From Bradyrhizobium sp. CB3481 (GTDB lineage Bacteria > Pseudomonadota > Alphaproteobacteria > Rhizobiales > Xanthobacteraceae): a stretch of DNA of 64,000 nucleotides. The notes beneath the pieces were generated by a model. It made no database searches. It worked only from the letters and a program-made list of their open reading frames with translations, and had not been told where the DNA came from. Shown here piece by piece: positions 1-8,984 of this stretch. The DNA lies in assembly GCF_029714305.1 (NCBI RefSeq), contig NZ_CP121647.1, forward strand, positions 7,398,501 through 7,462,500. Reading direction: 5' to 3'. The translations under genes and the position numbers were made by a program. Position 1 is the stretch's first letter. The number at the start of each line of letters is the position of its first letter.

Positions 1-545
1 TCGGTGCCGGCCAGCACCCAGCGCTTCACCTTCTCATCCTTCATCAGGTAGTCGACGGCCGGGATCGCCTGCTGGTTCGGCGCAGCACCGGTGTAGAACA
101 CGTTGCGCTCTGACTCCTCACCCTCGTACTGCACGGGGTAGAACAGGATCGAGTTCAGCTCCTTGAACACAGGCAGCACGGACTTGCGCGACACCGAGGT
201 CCAGCAGCCGAACACGACCGAGACCTTGTCCTTGGTGATCAGTTCGCGGGCCTTTTCGGCAAACAGCGGCCAGTTCGAGGCGGGGTCGACCACGACGGCT
301 TCGAGCTTCTTGCCGAGCACGCCGCCCTTCTTGTTCTGCTCGTCGATCAGGAAGAGGATGGTGTCCTTCAGCGTGGTCTCGCTGATGGCCATGGTGCCGG
401 AGAGCGAATGCAGCACGCCGACCTTGATGGTCTCCTGCGCCTTGGCGGGCGAGAAAGTGGCGAGGCCCAAAACCAGGCCGGCGGTGGCCGCCAGCCAGCG
501 ACGGCGGCTCATCGTCGCTATATCGTGAGTCAATTGAGTAAGCAT
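1..545 (-). CDS. urtA: Urea ABC transporter substrate-binding protein, 5' part only
   Basis: Periplasmic binding protein that delivers urea to the UrtBCDE importer. Only the first 181 or so codons lie in the window; the gene runs off the left edge. From the ATG at 545 there is a short leader with three arginines (MSRRRW from Met12), a hydrophobic stretch and an AKA-type cleavage region, so export by Sec or Tat is likely. The mature start [16 protein letters not shown] and the later segments FGCWTS and [10 protein letters not shown] are typical of UrtA rather than of amino-acid LivK proteins. A GGGAG ribosome site lies at 556-560. Met12 (512) is an alternative start. The rest of the operon would lie outside the window. 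Confidence 0.9.
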   Translation of the reverse strand, partial: MLTQLTHDIATMSRRRWLAATAGLVLGLATFSPAKAQETIKVGVLHSLSGTMAISETTLKDTILFLIDEQNKKGGVLGKKLEAVVVDPASNWPLFAEKARELITKDKVSVVFGCWTSVSRKSVLPVFKELNSILFYPVQYEGEESERNVFYTGAAPNQQAIPAVDYLMKDEKVKRWVLAGT

Positions 546-1066
546 GAGATGTCATCTCCCTGACGCAGACGTTTATGCGCTGCGAAACGGCCCCCGCGGC
601 CGCCTGCGTTTAGGGAATCGCAAGAACCATGCCACGGCCGGAAGACGGCATAAGCCTATCTAATCGCTCGGGAATCCGGAGTCCGTGGAAACCGGCCGCG
701 GCAAAATTGCCTGTTTTTTAGCCGCTGGAAATGTATGCTTTGGCGGCAAACTATCTATTTTTTGTGCAAAAGCCGCATTTTGGCTAAATTTCTTGCACGA
801 ATTTTGATCGTTCGGTTTTCTGGCGGGCAGCAAACGCGCTCCGGTTGATTGGATTCCTTAACCGCCCGGACCCATCACGCGGAATTCGTCTTGAAAGCGC
901 CGCTCGCGTGCGCCATATGTTCGCCGTGACCTAGAGAATCATCAGGTCCCTGCGAGCCGCGTGTTCTGATCCCGTTTTGCGGTTTCTGGCTTGCCTCCTT
1001 TCAGCTAGCAAAACCGACGCCCCAAACACGCGGGTGTCCTAAAGACACACTCGCGCGCTCCTGGCC
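546..1066. other. Divergent intergenic region urtA / DEAD-box helicase
   Basis: About 520 bases between divergent genes. It holds the sigma-54-like element at 620-634 and, around 690-830, an AT-richer stretch. In that stretch there is a small dyad, CAAAA-N6-TTTTG near 767-782, and separated GTGCAA and TTGCAC words. These could be activator sites, but none matches a known operator well enough to name. No open frame here looks like a real gene. Confidence 0.5.
620..634 (-). promoter_or_regulatory. Candidate sigma-54 (RpoN) promoter of urtA
   Basis: Read on the minus strand, TGGCATGGTTCTTGC has the -24 GG and -12 GC doublets separated by exactly 10 bases, matching the TGGCAC-N5-TTGC pattern with a T for C. 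It lies about 75 bases before the urtA ATG, leaving a leader of roughly 60 bases. Urea uptake genes are classical nitrogen-regulated RpoN/NtrC targets, so location and function agree. I saw no convincing NtrC dyad upstream. Confidence 0.6.
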
Positions 1067-2548
<1,482 letters not shown>

Positions 2549-2571
2549 CCTCGATCGACCTGGAGACCACC

Positions 2572-2859
2572 ATGGCTAAAGAAGAGCTGATCCAGTTCGA
2601 AGGACTGGTGACCGAAATTCTCCCCGATGCGCGCTATCGCGTGCAGCTCGATGCCGGACATGAGATTGTTGCCTATACCGCAGGCAAGATGAAGAAGAAC
2701 CGCATCAAGACGCTCGCGGGCGATCGGGTTACGGTAGAAATGTCACCCTACGATCTGGAGAAGGGACGCCTGATCTTCCGTCACAAGGACGAGCGTCCAC
2801 CATCAGCCGGCGCGCCGCGTGGCGGGCCGCCCCGCGGCGGACAGTTCCGCCGTCGGTAA
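2572..2859 (+). CDS. infA: Translation initiation factor IF-1
   Basis: Small OB-fold protein that binds the 30S A site during initiation. The 95-residue product begins [13 protein letters not shown], continues with the IF-1 core ([19 protein letters not shown] and VEMSPYDL) and ends in an unusual Gly/Pro/Arg-rich tail (PRGGPPRGG) of about 20 residues that is not part of the core fold. A GGAGACC ribosome site precedes the ATG. It lies 23 bases after the helicase gene. The basic tail resembles the helicase tail in composition, so both may be tuned for RNA contact; this is inference. The genome may hold another infA copy. Confidence 0.93.
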   Translation: MAKEELIQFEGLVTEILPDARYRVQLDAGHEIVAYTAGKMKKNRIKTLAGDRVTVEMSPYDLEKGRLIFRHKDERPPSAGAPRGGPPRGGQFRRR

Positions 2860-3127
2860 ACGAACCCTTAACGCCTGCGAAAACGCGCCCGATAAGCTCC
2901 CATTGTGCGCGAATGCGGGCTGTTGCCTGCCGAATCACTTTTTGTGCACGTCAGGATTGTTTTGGACTGTGCAATCGAATAATATTAAGCATCGATTTTC
3001 GGCCGGACGACATTAGCTATCCACCGGTACAGCCGGTTTAGACGCTGACGACCCTTCCAAAAATTCGATCTCACCAGCCCATCGAAGGGTGGGCTACGAC
3101 TTGTATATCTGAGAAGGGACTACCCCA

Positions 3128-3340
3128 GTGAGCATGGGAACCGTGAAGTGGTTTAACGCAACCAAGGGCTATGGCTTCATCCAGCCGGACGACGGTGGCA
3201 ATGACGTGTTCGTGCACATCAGCGCTGTCGAGCGTGCCGGCCTCGGAACGTTGCGTGAAGGCCAGAAGATCTCCTACGAAATCGTGGCAGATCGCCGCTC
3301 TGGCAAATCTTCGGCCGACAATCTGCGCGCCGCCGGATAA
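3128..3340 (+). CDS. cspA: Cold-shock protein, CspA family
   Basis: Single cold-shock-domain RNA chaperone of 70 residues. RNP1 is visible as KGYGFIQ and RNP2 as VFVHI, after the family start [17 protein letters not shown] ribosome site at 3112-3120 is spaced well for the GTG at 3128; the ATG at 3134 is the alternative. The 268-base gap after infA could be an independent leader. It contains an AT-rich segment (about 2957-2985, a possible weak promoter) and a small hairpin, AGCCCA/TGGGCT at 3076-3095. Long structured leaders are usual in csp mRNAs, but thermosensing here is not shown. Confidence 0.93.
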   Translation: MSMGTVKWFNATKGYGFIQPDDGGNDVFVHISAVERAGLGTLREGQKISYEIVADRRSGKSSADNLRAAG

Positions 3341-3398
3341 GCGATTTTCCGGGACGCGTTCCGGAGATCGCCGCTGAATCAATCAGCCGAATAAATCA

Positions 3399-3425
3399 AA
3401 AGGCCGCGCCAATGGCGCGGCCTTT
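3399..3425. terminator. Bidirectional intrinsic terminator, cspA / tadG
   Basis: A 12-base perfect stem, AAAGGCCGCGCC and GGCGCGGCCTTT with loop AAT, is A-rich on one side and T-rich on the other. It sits between the convergent ends of cspA (3340) and the minor pilin gene (3474). Confidence 0.85.
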
Positions 3426-3473
3426 CTGTTGAGTCCGATCTTGATGCAGCAGCGGTTGCGATACGATCGCGCG

Positions 3474-4076
3474 TCAGTCCGTCGGACAGGCCGGCATTGC
3501 CACGCCTTGCGCCGGCGCCGGATAGACAACGCAGAGGCTCTGGCGCGGACGCGTGTAGCTGACATCCGTCAGCGTGATGCCGTTCTCCTTGTTGATGAAC
3601 CAGGCAACGCTCGGCGTGTACTTGTACTTGACCTCGCTGAAGATCAGGTAGGTGCCGGCGATCTTGAGCGCCTCCGGGATCTCGATGATGTCACCTTTCT
3701 TGTGCAACGTAGTGTCCGTGCTCCACTGGACCCGCGCCTTCAGCGTGCTCGGATTGATGTAGAGTTCCGTGATCGTGCCCTGCACCGGGGACGAATCGTA
3801 GGGCGTCATGATGGCCTTGCCGGCGGTGAAGTAGTTGGTCAGTTGCGTGTCGCTGACCGCGGTGTTCTGCGAGGTCAAGTCCGACAACGTGCGCGCCATG
3901 ATCGTCACCTTGCGGTCGACGGCCACACCCGCCGCGAACTCGTTGGTTCCAACGAGCAACGCCGCCATGATCGGGATGATCATCGCGAACTCGACCGCCG
4001 CAAGACCGCTGTTGTTGCCGGCCCATTCGGACGCGCGGCGGCGCATGCGAAGCCAAATCCTCATCGTCGGTTTCAT
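3474..4076 (-). CDS. TadE/TadG-type minor pilin (TadG-like)
   Basis: Membrane-anchored pseudopilin-like component of the Tad pilus machine. The product has 200 residues: a basic cytoplasmic leader, then the TadE-like signature (SGLAAVEFAMIIPIM, about residues 23-37) opening a single transmembrane helix, then a periplasmic domain of about 150 residues with two cysteines near the C terminus. It is shorter than full TadG proteins, which carry a von Willebrand-type domain, so it is TadE-like in size. It lies 13 bases downstream of a second TadE gene and reads away from the main cpa operon. Confidence 0.82.
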   Translation of the reverse strand: MKPTMRIWLRMRRRASEWAGNNSGLAAVEFAMIIPIMAALLVGTNEFAAGVAVDRKVTIMARTLSDLTSQNTAVSDTQLTNYFTAGKAIMTPYDSSPVQGTITELYINPSTLKARVQWSTDTTLHKKGDIIEIPEALKIAGTYLIFSEVKYKYTPSVAWFINKENGITLTDVSYTRPRQSLCVVYPAPAQGVAMPACPTD

Positions 4077-4089
4077 GGTCTTGGTCGCC

Positions 4090-4626
4090 TTAATAGGGTT
4101 CGTTCTGGAATGCGGCGGTCGCCGTCAACAGCCGCTTGTTTCCGGCGATATTGGCGGGGTTGAAGCCGAGGCCGGTGACGAACAGCGGCCACTTGTAGAA
4201 CAGCCGCACGACGACGACGTCGCCGGGGCCGCCGGGCAGATAGTTGTTCGGCGGCACGAAATTCTTGCCGGCATCGATCGGGTCGGCGATGTTGGCCAAG
4301 TCGAACGACTTGTAGCTCTGCACATCGATCGAAACGCCGTTCGTGCAATCGAACATCGTGACGAGCTTGGCGCAAACCTCGTTCTTGAATTGCGCCTGCG
4401 TGAAGCCGGCGTTCTGCGCCTGGCCCGTCAAGATCAGGCGCGCCGTATCCTGTGTCACGGTCTCGAGGATCTGGCTGGCAAAGAATATCAGCGCCAATTC
4501 GATGATCGCGAACAGAACGGCGAAGAACATCGGCGCAACCAATGCGAACTCGACCGCGGCCGAGCCCCTTCGGTTGCGGCGAAACCGGCGCAGGATGCTG
4601 GTCTTGGGAATGACGGAAGGCGGCAT
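4090..4626 (-). CDS. tadE: TadE-family minor pilin
   Basis: Pseudopilin-like membrane protein of the Tad secretion/pilus system. The N terminus is basic (RRFRRNRRGSAAVEFALVAP), with the conserved Glu of the TadE motif followed by a long hydrophobic helix to about residue 50. The rest is extracytoplasmic with two cysteines (CAKL and DCTNG). I chose the ATG at 4626, which has a GAGG ribosome site about eight bases upstream; the TTG just before it is less likely. A perfect CtrA-box palindrome lies 100 bases upstream, so this gene and the next one probably form a cell-cycle-regulated pair. Confidence 0.85.
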   Translation of the reverse strand: MPPSVIPKTSILRRFRRNRRGSAAVEFALVAPMFFAVLFAIIELALIFFASQILETVTQDTARLILTGQAQNAGFTQAQFKNEVCAKLVTMFDCTNGVSIDVQSYKSFDLANIADPIDAGKNFVPPNNYLPGGPGDVVVVRLFYKWPLFVTGLGFNPANIAGNKRLLTATAAFQNEPY

Positions 4627-4724
4627 CAAACAGACCTCAAGAACGTGAGGGGGATTGCCACCAAAACCTATCCGAAACTGATTGTTGAATTGTTTCGGGC
4701 AATTCAGCCAGAACGACCCATTCG

Positions 4725-4742
4725 GTTAAACGCAGCTTAACC
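4725..4742. promoter_or_regulatory. Perfect palindromic CtrA box upstream of tadE
   Basis: GGTTAAACGCAGCTTAACC contains GTTAA-N7-TTAAC and reads as TTAA-N7-TTAAC on both strands (TTAA at 4726-4729 and 4737-4740). This is the full consensus of the alphaproteobacterial cell-cycle regulator CtrA. It lies about 100 bases before the tadE ATG and downstream of the CpaC-like gene at 4815. In Caulobacter CtrA controls pilus genes. No other perfect copy was noticed in the window. Confidence 0.65.
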
Positions 4743-4814
4743 ACGCCGGAAGACCGGCGATGCCGCCCGCCGGACGTAGCCGGCGGGTCCCTGGCAGGCA
4801 GGTCTCGGCTTGGC

Positions 4815-5321
4815 TTACTTGCTGCCGCCGCCGCCCACTGCCGCGCCTGAAGCCTGGCTGGACAGCGAGCCGGCCTGATCGATCGCGGTCTGGAAGTAGC
4901 CGGCGCCGTCGCCGAGCGTGATGCGGCGCTGGCAGATCGGCATGCAGCTATAGGATTCCCGTTCGACGCCGCGGTACACGGTGACCATCTGATCAGTCGG
5001 GCCTTCGACCTGAATCTGGCGGTCGACCAGCACCTCGCCGTTGCGATCCATGGCGATGAAATTGGTCGCGCCGTAGCCCTTGCCGGTGACGACAATGATG
5101 CCGCCGCTCTGCAGGGTCACATCCGCGATCAGCGGATTTCCGACCACGATGGTGGAGACCTTGGCAGGAAGCTTTACCAGCTTGGCCTGGTCGACATAGA
5201 CGGCGATGCGGTCCGGATCGGGCGCGGCAAGGCTGACAGCCGGCCACAGCAGGATTCCTGCCGCGAGAGAACGCAATCCAAAACGCGCATGGGCGCGAAT
5301 ACGCTGGAACTTGAACGACAT
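4815..5321 (-). CDS. Pilus-assembly N-terminal domain protein (CpaC-like, secretin domain absent)
   Basis: Exported 168-residue protein with a cleavable signal peptide (hydrophobic AAGILLWPAVSLAA). It then has the pilus-formation domain found at the N terminus of CpaC/RcpA secretins: VDQAKLVKLP, VVGNPLIADV, GKGYGATNF and LVDRQIQVEG, about residues 38-110. Where CpaC would continue into BON and secretin domains, this protein has a short tail with a close cysteine pair (SCMPICQRR) and a Gly-rich end. It could be a periplasmic partner of the secretin or a pilus-base adaptor. Stand-alone versions beside tadE/tadG are known in Rhizobiales, but their role is not established. Confidence 0.75.
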   Translation of the reverse strand: MSFKFQRIRAHARFGLRSLAAGILLWPAVSLAAPDPDRIAVYVDQAKLVKLPAKVSTIVVGNPLIADVTLQSGGIIVVTGKGYGATNFIAMDRNGEVLVDRQIQVEGPTDQMVTVYRGVERESYSCMPICQRRITLGDGAGYFQTAIDQAGSLSSQASGAAVGGGGSK

Positions 5322-5453
5322 ACTTTACCCCGGGGCATCTACAAGCCGGCAGTGGCGATACGCAGCGGAACCGGCGCCCGACAATGGTGAATCTGACGAC
5401 AATTCGTGAACAAAGGGCAAATAGGCCCGCGATTGCAGCAAGAAATCCGTCGT

Positions 5454-6347
5454 CTAGCCCGCGGGAAAATCGGTCCGCGCCTTGCGCCACCACCGCCCTT
5501 CCGGCGGTCGGAGCGTGCCCGACTTTCGGAACGGATAGGCCAGCTGGCCGATGATCTCGCCTGGAAACGAGGCCTGATCGTCCACGCCGTAGCGCGCCGG
5601 CAGGCGATCCGGCGGCATCCGGAAGGTTCCGAACAGGATATCCCAGAGCGGAAAGGTGCCCGCGAAATTGGTGTCGCCGCCCTCTTCGCGGAAGGTATGG
5701 TGCCAGCGATGGAAGACCGGCGTCGCCAGGACGTATTTGAACGGCCCGAGCGTCCAGTTGAGGTTGGCGTGGACGAACGCCGAATGGAAAATGTTGAACG
5801 GCCCGAGCCAGAGCATCACTTCAGGCGAAATGCCGGCCAGCAGCAGCGCGACGTCGACCCCGATGGTACCTAACAACAGGTTAACCGGGTGAAAGCGCGC
5901 CGCCGAGATCCAGTCGACATCTTCCGACGAGTGGTGAATGGCGTGGTACTTCCAGAAGCCGCCGCCATGAAACATGCGGTGCAGCCAGTACATCATGAAA
6001 TCGGCGGCGACCAGAAACAGGATCGCCTGCAGCCACAGCGGCAGAAGTGACAACGGGCCATGGCCGTTGTCGTAGAACGCGATCAGCGCATCGGCGTCGC
6101 GGATTCCGAACAGCAGGGCGGCGCCGAACACCAGGAGGCCGATGCGGAACACGCGCGCGAACAACGGCACCAGAAACCAGTAGCAGATATCGGTGACGAG
6201 CTCGCGCTTGCGCCACCAGGGCCGGCCCGGATTGCAGGCCCAGAAATGCGCCAGCACCGAAAACACCAGGGCCAGCGCGATCGTGACCGGCACCACCTTG
6301 GCCAGGGTCTGGCCCAGCATCTCGACGATTTCGACCGGCAGATTCAT
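5454..6347 (-). CDS. Sterol desaturase / fatty acid hydroxylase family membrane protein (copy 1)
   Basis: Integral-membrane di-iron oxygenase of the fatty acid hydroxylase superfamily (ERG3/C-5 desaturase fold), 297 residues. The iron-binding histidine clusters are HRMFH (123-127), HAIHH (135-139) and HRWHH (213-217), with further histidines at HPVN and HAN. Several transmembrane helices precede and separate them. Family members hydroxylate or desaturate fatty acyl chains, sterols or ceramide-like lipids; the substrate here is unknown. It ends a five-gene minus-strand run (10564-11391 through 5454) whose first gene is a close paralogue. It differs from that copy mainly in a longer, basic C-terminal tail. 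Confidence 0.85.
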   Translation of the reverse strand: MNLPVEIVEMLGQTLAKVVPVTIALALVFSVLAHFWACNPGRPWWRKRELVTDICYWFLVPLFARVFRIGLLVFGAALLFGIRDADALIAFYDNGHGPLSLLPLWLQAILFLVAADFMMYWLHRMFHGGGFWKYHAIHHSSEDVDWISAARFHPVNLLLGTIGVDVALLLAGISPEVMLWLGPFNIFHSAFVHANLNWTLGPFKYVLATPVFHRWHHTFREEGGDTNFAGTFPLWDILFGTFRMPPDRLPARYGVDDQASFPGEIIGQLAYPFRKSGTLRPPEGRWWRKARTDFPAG

Positions 6348-6416
6348 TTCGACCGGCGTAGCAGAATCCCCGTCTCGCCGCCAGTTTGCGCGGCCGTCAG
6401 AGGCTTTAGAAGGGCT

Positions 6417-7469
6417 TCAGGAGGGCGTCATGACGGCTTTCGGGGCGCCGCCGGCCGATGCCAGCGCGTGGCCCAGCCGGTTGAAGCGGCGCTCGATCCG
6501 CGGCTCGATCAGATAATAGCTGAACGCCAGCGATGCCGCGGCGACCAGCACGAACAGCGGCACCAGCCCCATCGGCAGCAGCCCGGCAATGAACGACACC
6601 ACGGCGAAGTGGATAAGATAGATCGCATAGGAGTGGCGTCCGAGCACCGTCATCCACGACAGCGAGACATTCGAGATCAGGACGGCGAAGGCAAGCGCCG
6701 CGAGCATCGTCACCTCGAGCCCGAGCGGCGGAGACATCAGCGCGGCGCCGAGCAGAAACAGCAGGCCGAAGGCCGGCCGGTTCTTCAGCTCGATAAAGTC
6801 GTACAGCAGGATGCCGAAGCCGAAGCAGATCACCTGGTGCGGCAGCCAGCTCGTGAACACGCCTTCGGCGAGATACGCCTGGCTGGCAGGCAGCGACACC
6901 GCCACCTTGGGAATCAAATAGGGCTCGACGACGGATTGGCCGACGACGCTCGCAAGCGCGATCAGCGCGTAGCACAGCGTGGCGCCGCCACGCCGGCGGA
7001 ACAGACAGATCAGAAGCGGAAACAGCAGATAGAACTGCATCTCGACCGCGATGCTCCAGCCGCCCGGAACGACCGAATTGTAGGCGGTGGCGCTGGTCCA
7101 TTGCAGGAAGAAGAACGTCCGCAACACGTCATCGACGCCGACGCCGCCCGGCGCGAAGTTGGTGATGCCGCGGCCTCGCGTCAGCAGCAGGTAAAAGACG
7201 ATTGCGATCCAGAACAACGGCGCGATCCTGAAAAAACGCCGCAGATAGAACGAGCGGGCAGCGGCGAGATCGAGCCTGTCGCCATATGTCCGCATCATCG
7301 TGTAGCCGCTGACGATGAAAAAGAGCTGCACGCCGAGCCCGCCATAGGTTTTGGCAAACCAGCTCAGGGTGGGAACGACGCCGGTGGATTCCTCCTGACA
7401 GTGCACCAGGACGACGAGCAGGATGGCCACGCCGCGCAACAGGTCCAGCGACTGGTTGCGCTGTGTCAT
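6417..7469 (-). CDS. Acyltransferase family 3 membrane protein (OafA/YrhL-like)
   Basis: Multi-pass O-acyltransferase that normally transfers acetyl or similar groups to extracytoplasmic glycans or lipids. The 350-residue product starts MTQRNQSLDLLRG, with the family Arg-Gly and the helix ending in His23 (LVVLVH), then the GLGVQLFFIVSGY segment. About ten hydrophobic helices follow. I chose the ATG at 7469 because it overlaps the stop of the upstream gene by four bases (ATGA), a translational-coupling arrangement; the open frame continues upstream but only as an out-of-frame shadow. Coupling to the GT-C-like gene suggests that both act on one surface glycoconjugate, which is inference. Confidence 0.87.
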   Translation of the reverse strand: MTQRNQSLDLLRGVAILLVVLVHCQEESTGVVPTLSWFAKTYGGLGVQLFFIVSGYTMMRTYGDRLDLAAARSFYLRRFFRIAPLFWIAIVFYLLLTRGRGITNFAPGGVGVDDVLRTFFFLQWTSATAYNSVVPGGWSIAVEMQFYLLFPLLICLFRRRGGATLCYALIALASVVGQSVVEPYLIPKVAVSLPASQAYLAEGVFTSWLPHQVICFGFGILLYDFIELKNRPAFGLLFLLGAALMSPPLGLEVTMLAALAFAVLISNVSLSWMTVLGRHSYAIYLIHFAVVSFIAGLLPMGLVPLFVLVAAASLAFSYYLIEPRIERRFNRLGHALASAGGAPKAVMTPS

Positions 7470-8914
7470 GGCGCCGTGCGGACGTGCAATACGGCGTTGC
7501 CGTCGGCGTAGGCGCGCCGCCAGCCGCCGATGTGATCGAGCAGGCTCGCCGCCGGCGTATGCGGCGTCAGCAGCACGGCGTCGATGTCCCATTTGCCCAG
7601 CATTTTGAGGAACTCGTTGACGTCCTTGAGCTGCATGGCCCGGTAATAGGCAACGTCGAACGCTTCGCCGTAGAGCTCGGCGCGGCCGTCGACGAAGACC
7701 GGGATCTGCCGCCAGATCAGATAGCCGCCGAACGGCAGATCGTTGAGGACCCGCTTGGGATTGTGCGACTTCAGCGCATCGACAGCCGCCGCCGGCGACT
7801 GGCTTTCGGGCGGCGCAAAGCCGGTATTGGCCGCAACGAGCCATGTCCAGCCGCCGAGCAGACACAGGACCGTCGCTAGCATCGGCGCCGGAGGGAGCGT
7901 GCGGGCGAGCCAGGCCGGGCGCAGCGCGAACTGCTGTGACACCGGCGTCAGCACCACGATCGGCAGCAGCAATGCGAAGATCTCGATGTTCCTGACATGC
8001 GACAGGGCCATGTGCAAAAGCCCCAGCGCCAGCGCGATGCGCGGCGGCGATAGCTTGACGCCGCTATAAAGCGCACCGCCGATCAGCACGAGGATCGCCA
8101 TCTCGAAGGCGCTGAACCTGGCGAAGTTCGCCGGCATCCACTCATAGATCAGGTGCAGGAGCTCGCCGAGATCGAGGATCTTGCGCGCCGCGAGTATAGA
8201 TCCCCATCCATACGGCGTGGCGCAGCACGCCACGAGCGCGGCGATGCCGAATGCCGCCCAGCGCAGCACCAGCGAACTTCGCACCGCACGATCGGCATTC
8301 CACAGCGCGTCGAGCGCGAACGCACCGACCAGCACCAGGCCGAACACGAAGCCGCCATGCAGATTGGCCCACAATGCGATCCACGGCAGCAGCCATGGCG
8401 ACGGCGCCTGGCCGCGCTCGCTCGCCGACATCAGCCCGTATGCCCAGGCAAGCATGACCGGCAGCACCAGCACATGCGGGCGCGCCAGAAGGTGGCCCAT
8501 CGAGAGCACCAGCACGGCCAATGCGACAATGACGGCATGGACCGCCGGAATATGGCGGCCCAGATTGAAGGTGAACAGCGCGAAGGTGGCGGCGATGCAG
8601 CTGGCCGCGAGCACGACCGGCCCGGTCCAGCCCGCCAGGTTGTAGCTCGTCGCATAGAGCACCTGCGCCAGCCAGGAGGACGACGTCCACGGCTCGCCTG
8701 CCCTGGTGAAGGAATAGATATCGGTGCGCGGCATCGTCTGGTGGTCGAGGATCCACTGGCCGACGGTCATCTGCCAGTAGGTGTCGGAATCGACGAGCAG
8801 CGCCCGGCCGCCGATCAAGAGCAACGCGTAAACGGCAATTCCGACCCAGAGCCAGGCAGGCAGCCGGCCGAGGATGGTGGACTTCTCGCTGGACGCCACC
8901 GTGATGCTCGTCAT
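7466..8914 (-). CDS. GT-C-like multi-pass membrane protein of unknown function (copy 1)
   Basis: A 482-residue protein with roughly ten hydrophobic helices and a soluble C-terminal domain of about 100 residues. A first extracytoplasmic loop carries DSDTYWQ (42-48), then GQWILDH and SSSWLAQ. Acidic residues after the first helix are typical of GT-C glycosyltransferases that use lipid-linked sugars. The C-terminal domain contains NDLPFGGYLIW and FVDGRAELYG. Such proteins are widespread and usually annotated hypothetical or family-39-like; no reaction is established. The neighbouring gene is a paralogue and the downstream gene is an O-acyltransferase in overlapping frame. I infer envelope glycan or lipid modification, with moderate confidence in the fold class only. 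Confidence 0.7.
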   Translation of the reverse strand: MTSITVASSEKSTILGRLPAWLWVGIAVYALLLIGGRALLVDSDTYWQMTVGQWILDHQTMPRTDIYSFTRAGEPWTSSSWLAQVLYATSYNLAGWTGPVVLAASCIAATFALFTFNLGRHIPAVHAVIVALAVLVLSMGHLLARPHVLVLPVMLAWAYGLMSASERGQAPSPWLLPWIALWANLHGGFVFGLVLVGAFALDALWNADRAVRSSLVLRWAAFGIAALVACCATPYGWGSILAARKILDLGELLHLIYEWMPANFARFSAFEMAILVLIGGALYSGVKLSPPRIALALGLLHMALSHVRNIEIFALLLPIVVLTPVSQQFALRPAWLARTLPPAPMLATVLCLLGGWTWLVAANTGFAPPESQSPAAAVDALKSHNPKRVLNDLPFGGYLIWRQIPVFVDGRAELYGEAFDVAYYRAMQLKDVNEFLKMLGKWDIDAVLLTPHTPAASLLDHIGGWRRAYADGNAVLHVRTAP

Positions 8915-8984
8915 GCCGGCAGCCCGCGACGTGTCGGGAGATTCCGCTCAAGGCAAATGGAGAACGAAGCCGCGGCGCGCATCA

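Noticed and set aside
118..555. Frame beginning MTSHAYS overlapping urtA on the same strand
   Set aside because: Out-of-frame shadow; the frame from the ATG at 545 gives a clear UrtA protein.
755..800. NtrC binding dyad upstream of the urtA promoter
   Set aside because: GTGCAA and TTGCAC words are present but their spacing does not fit the known operator, and the CAAAA/TTTTG dyad is too simple.
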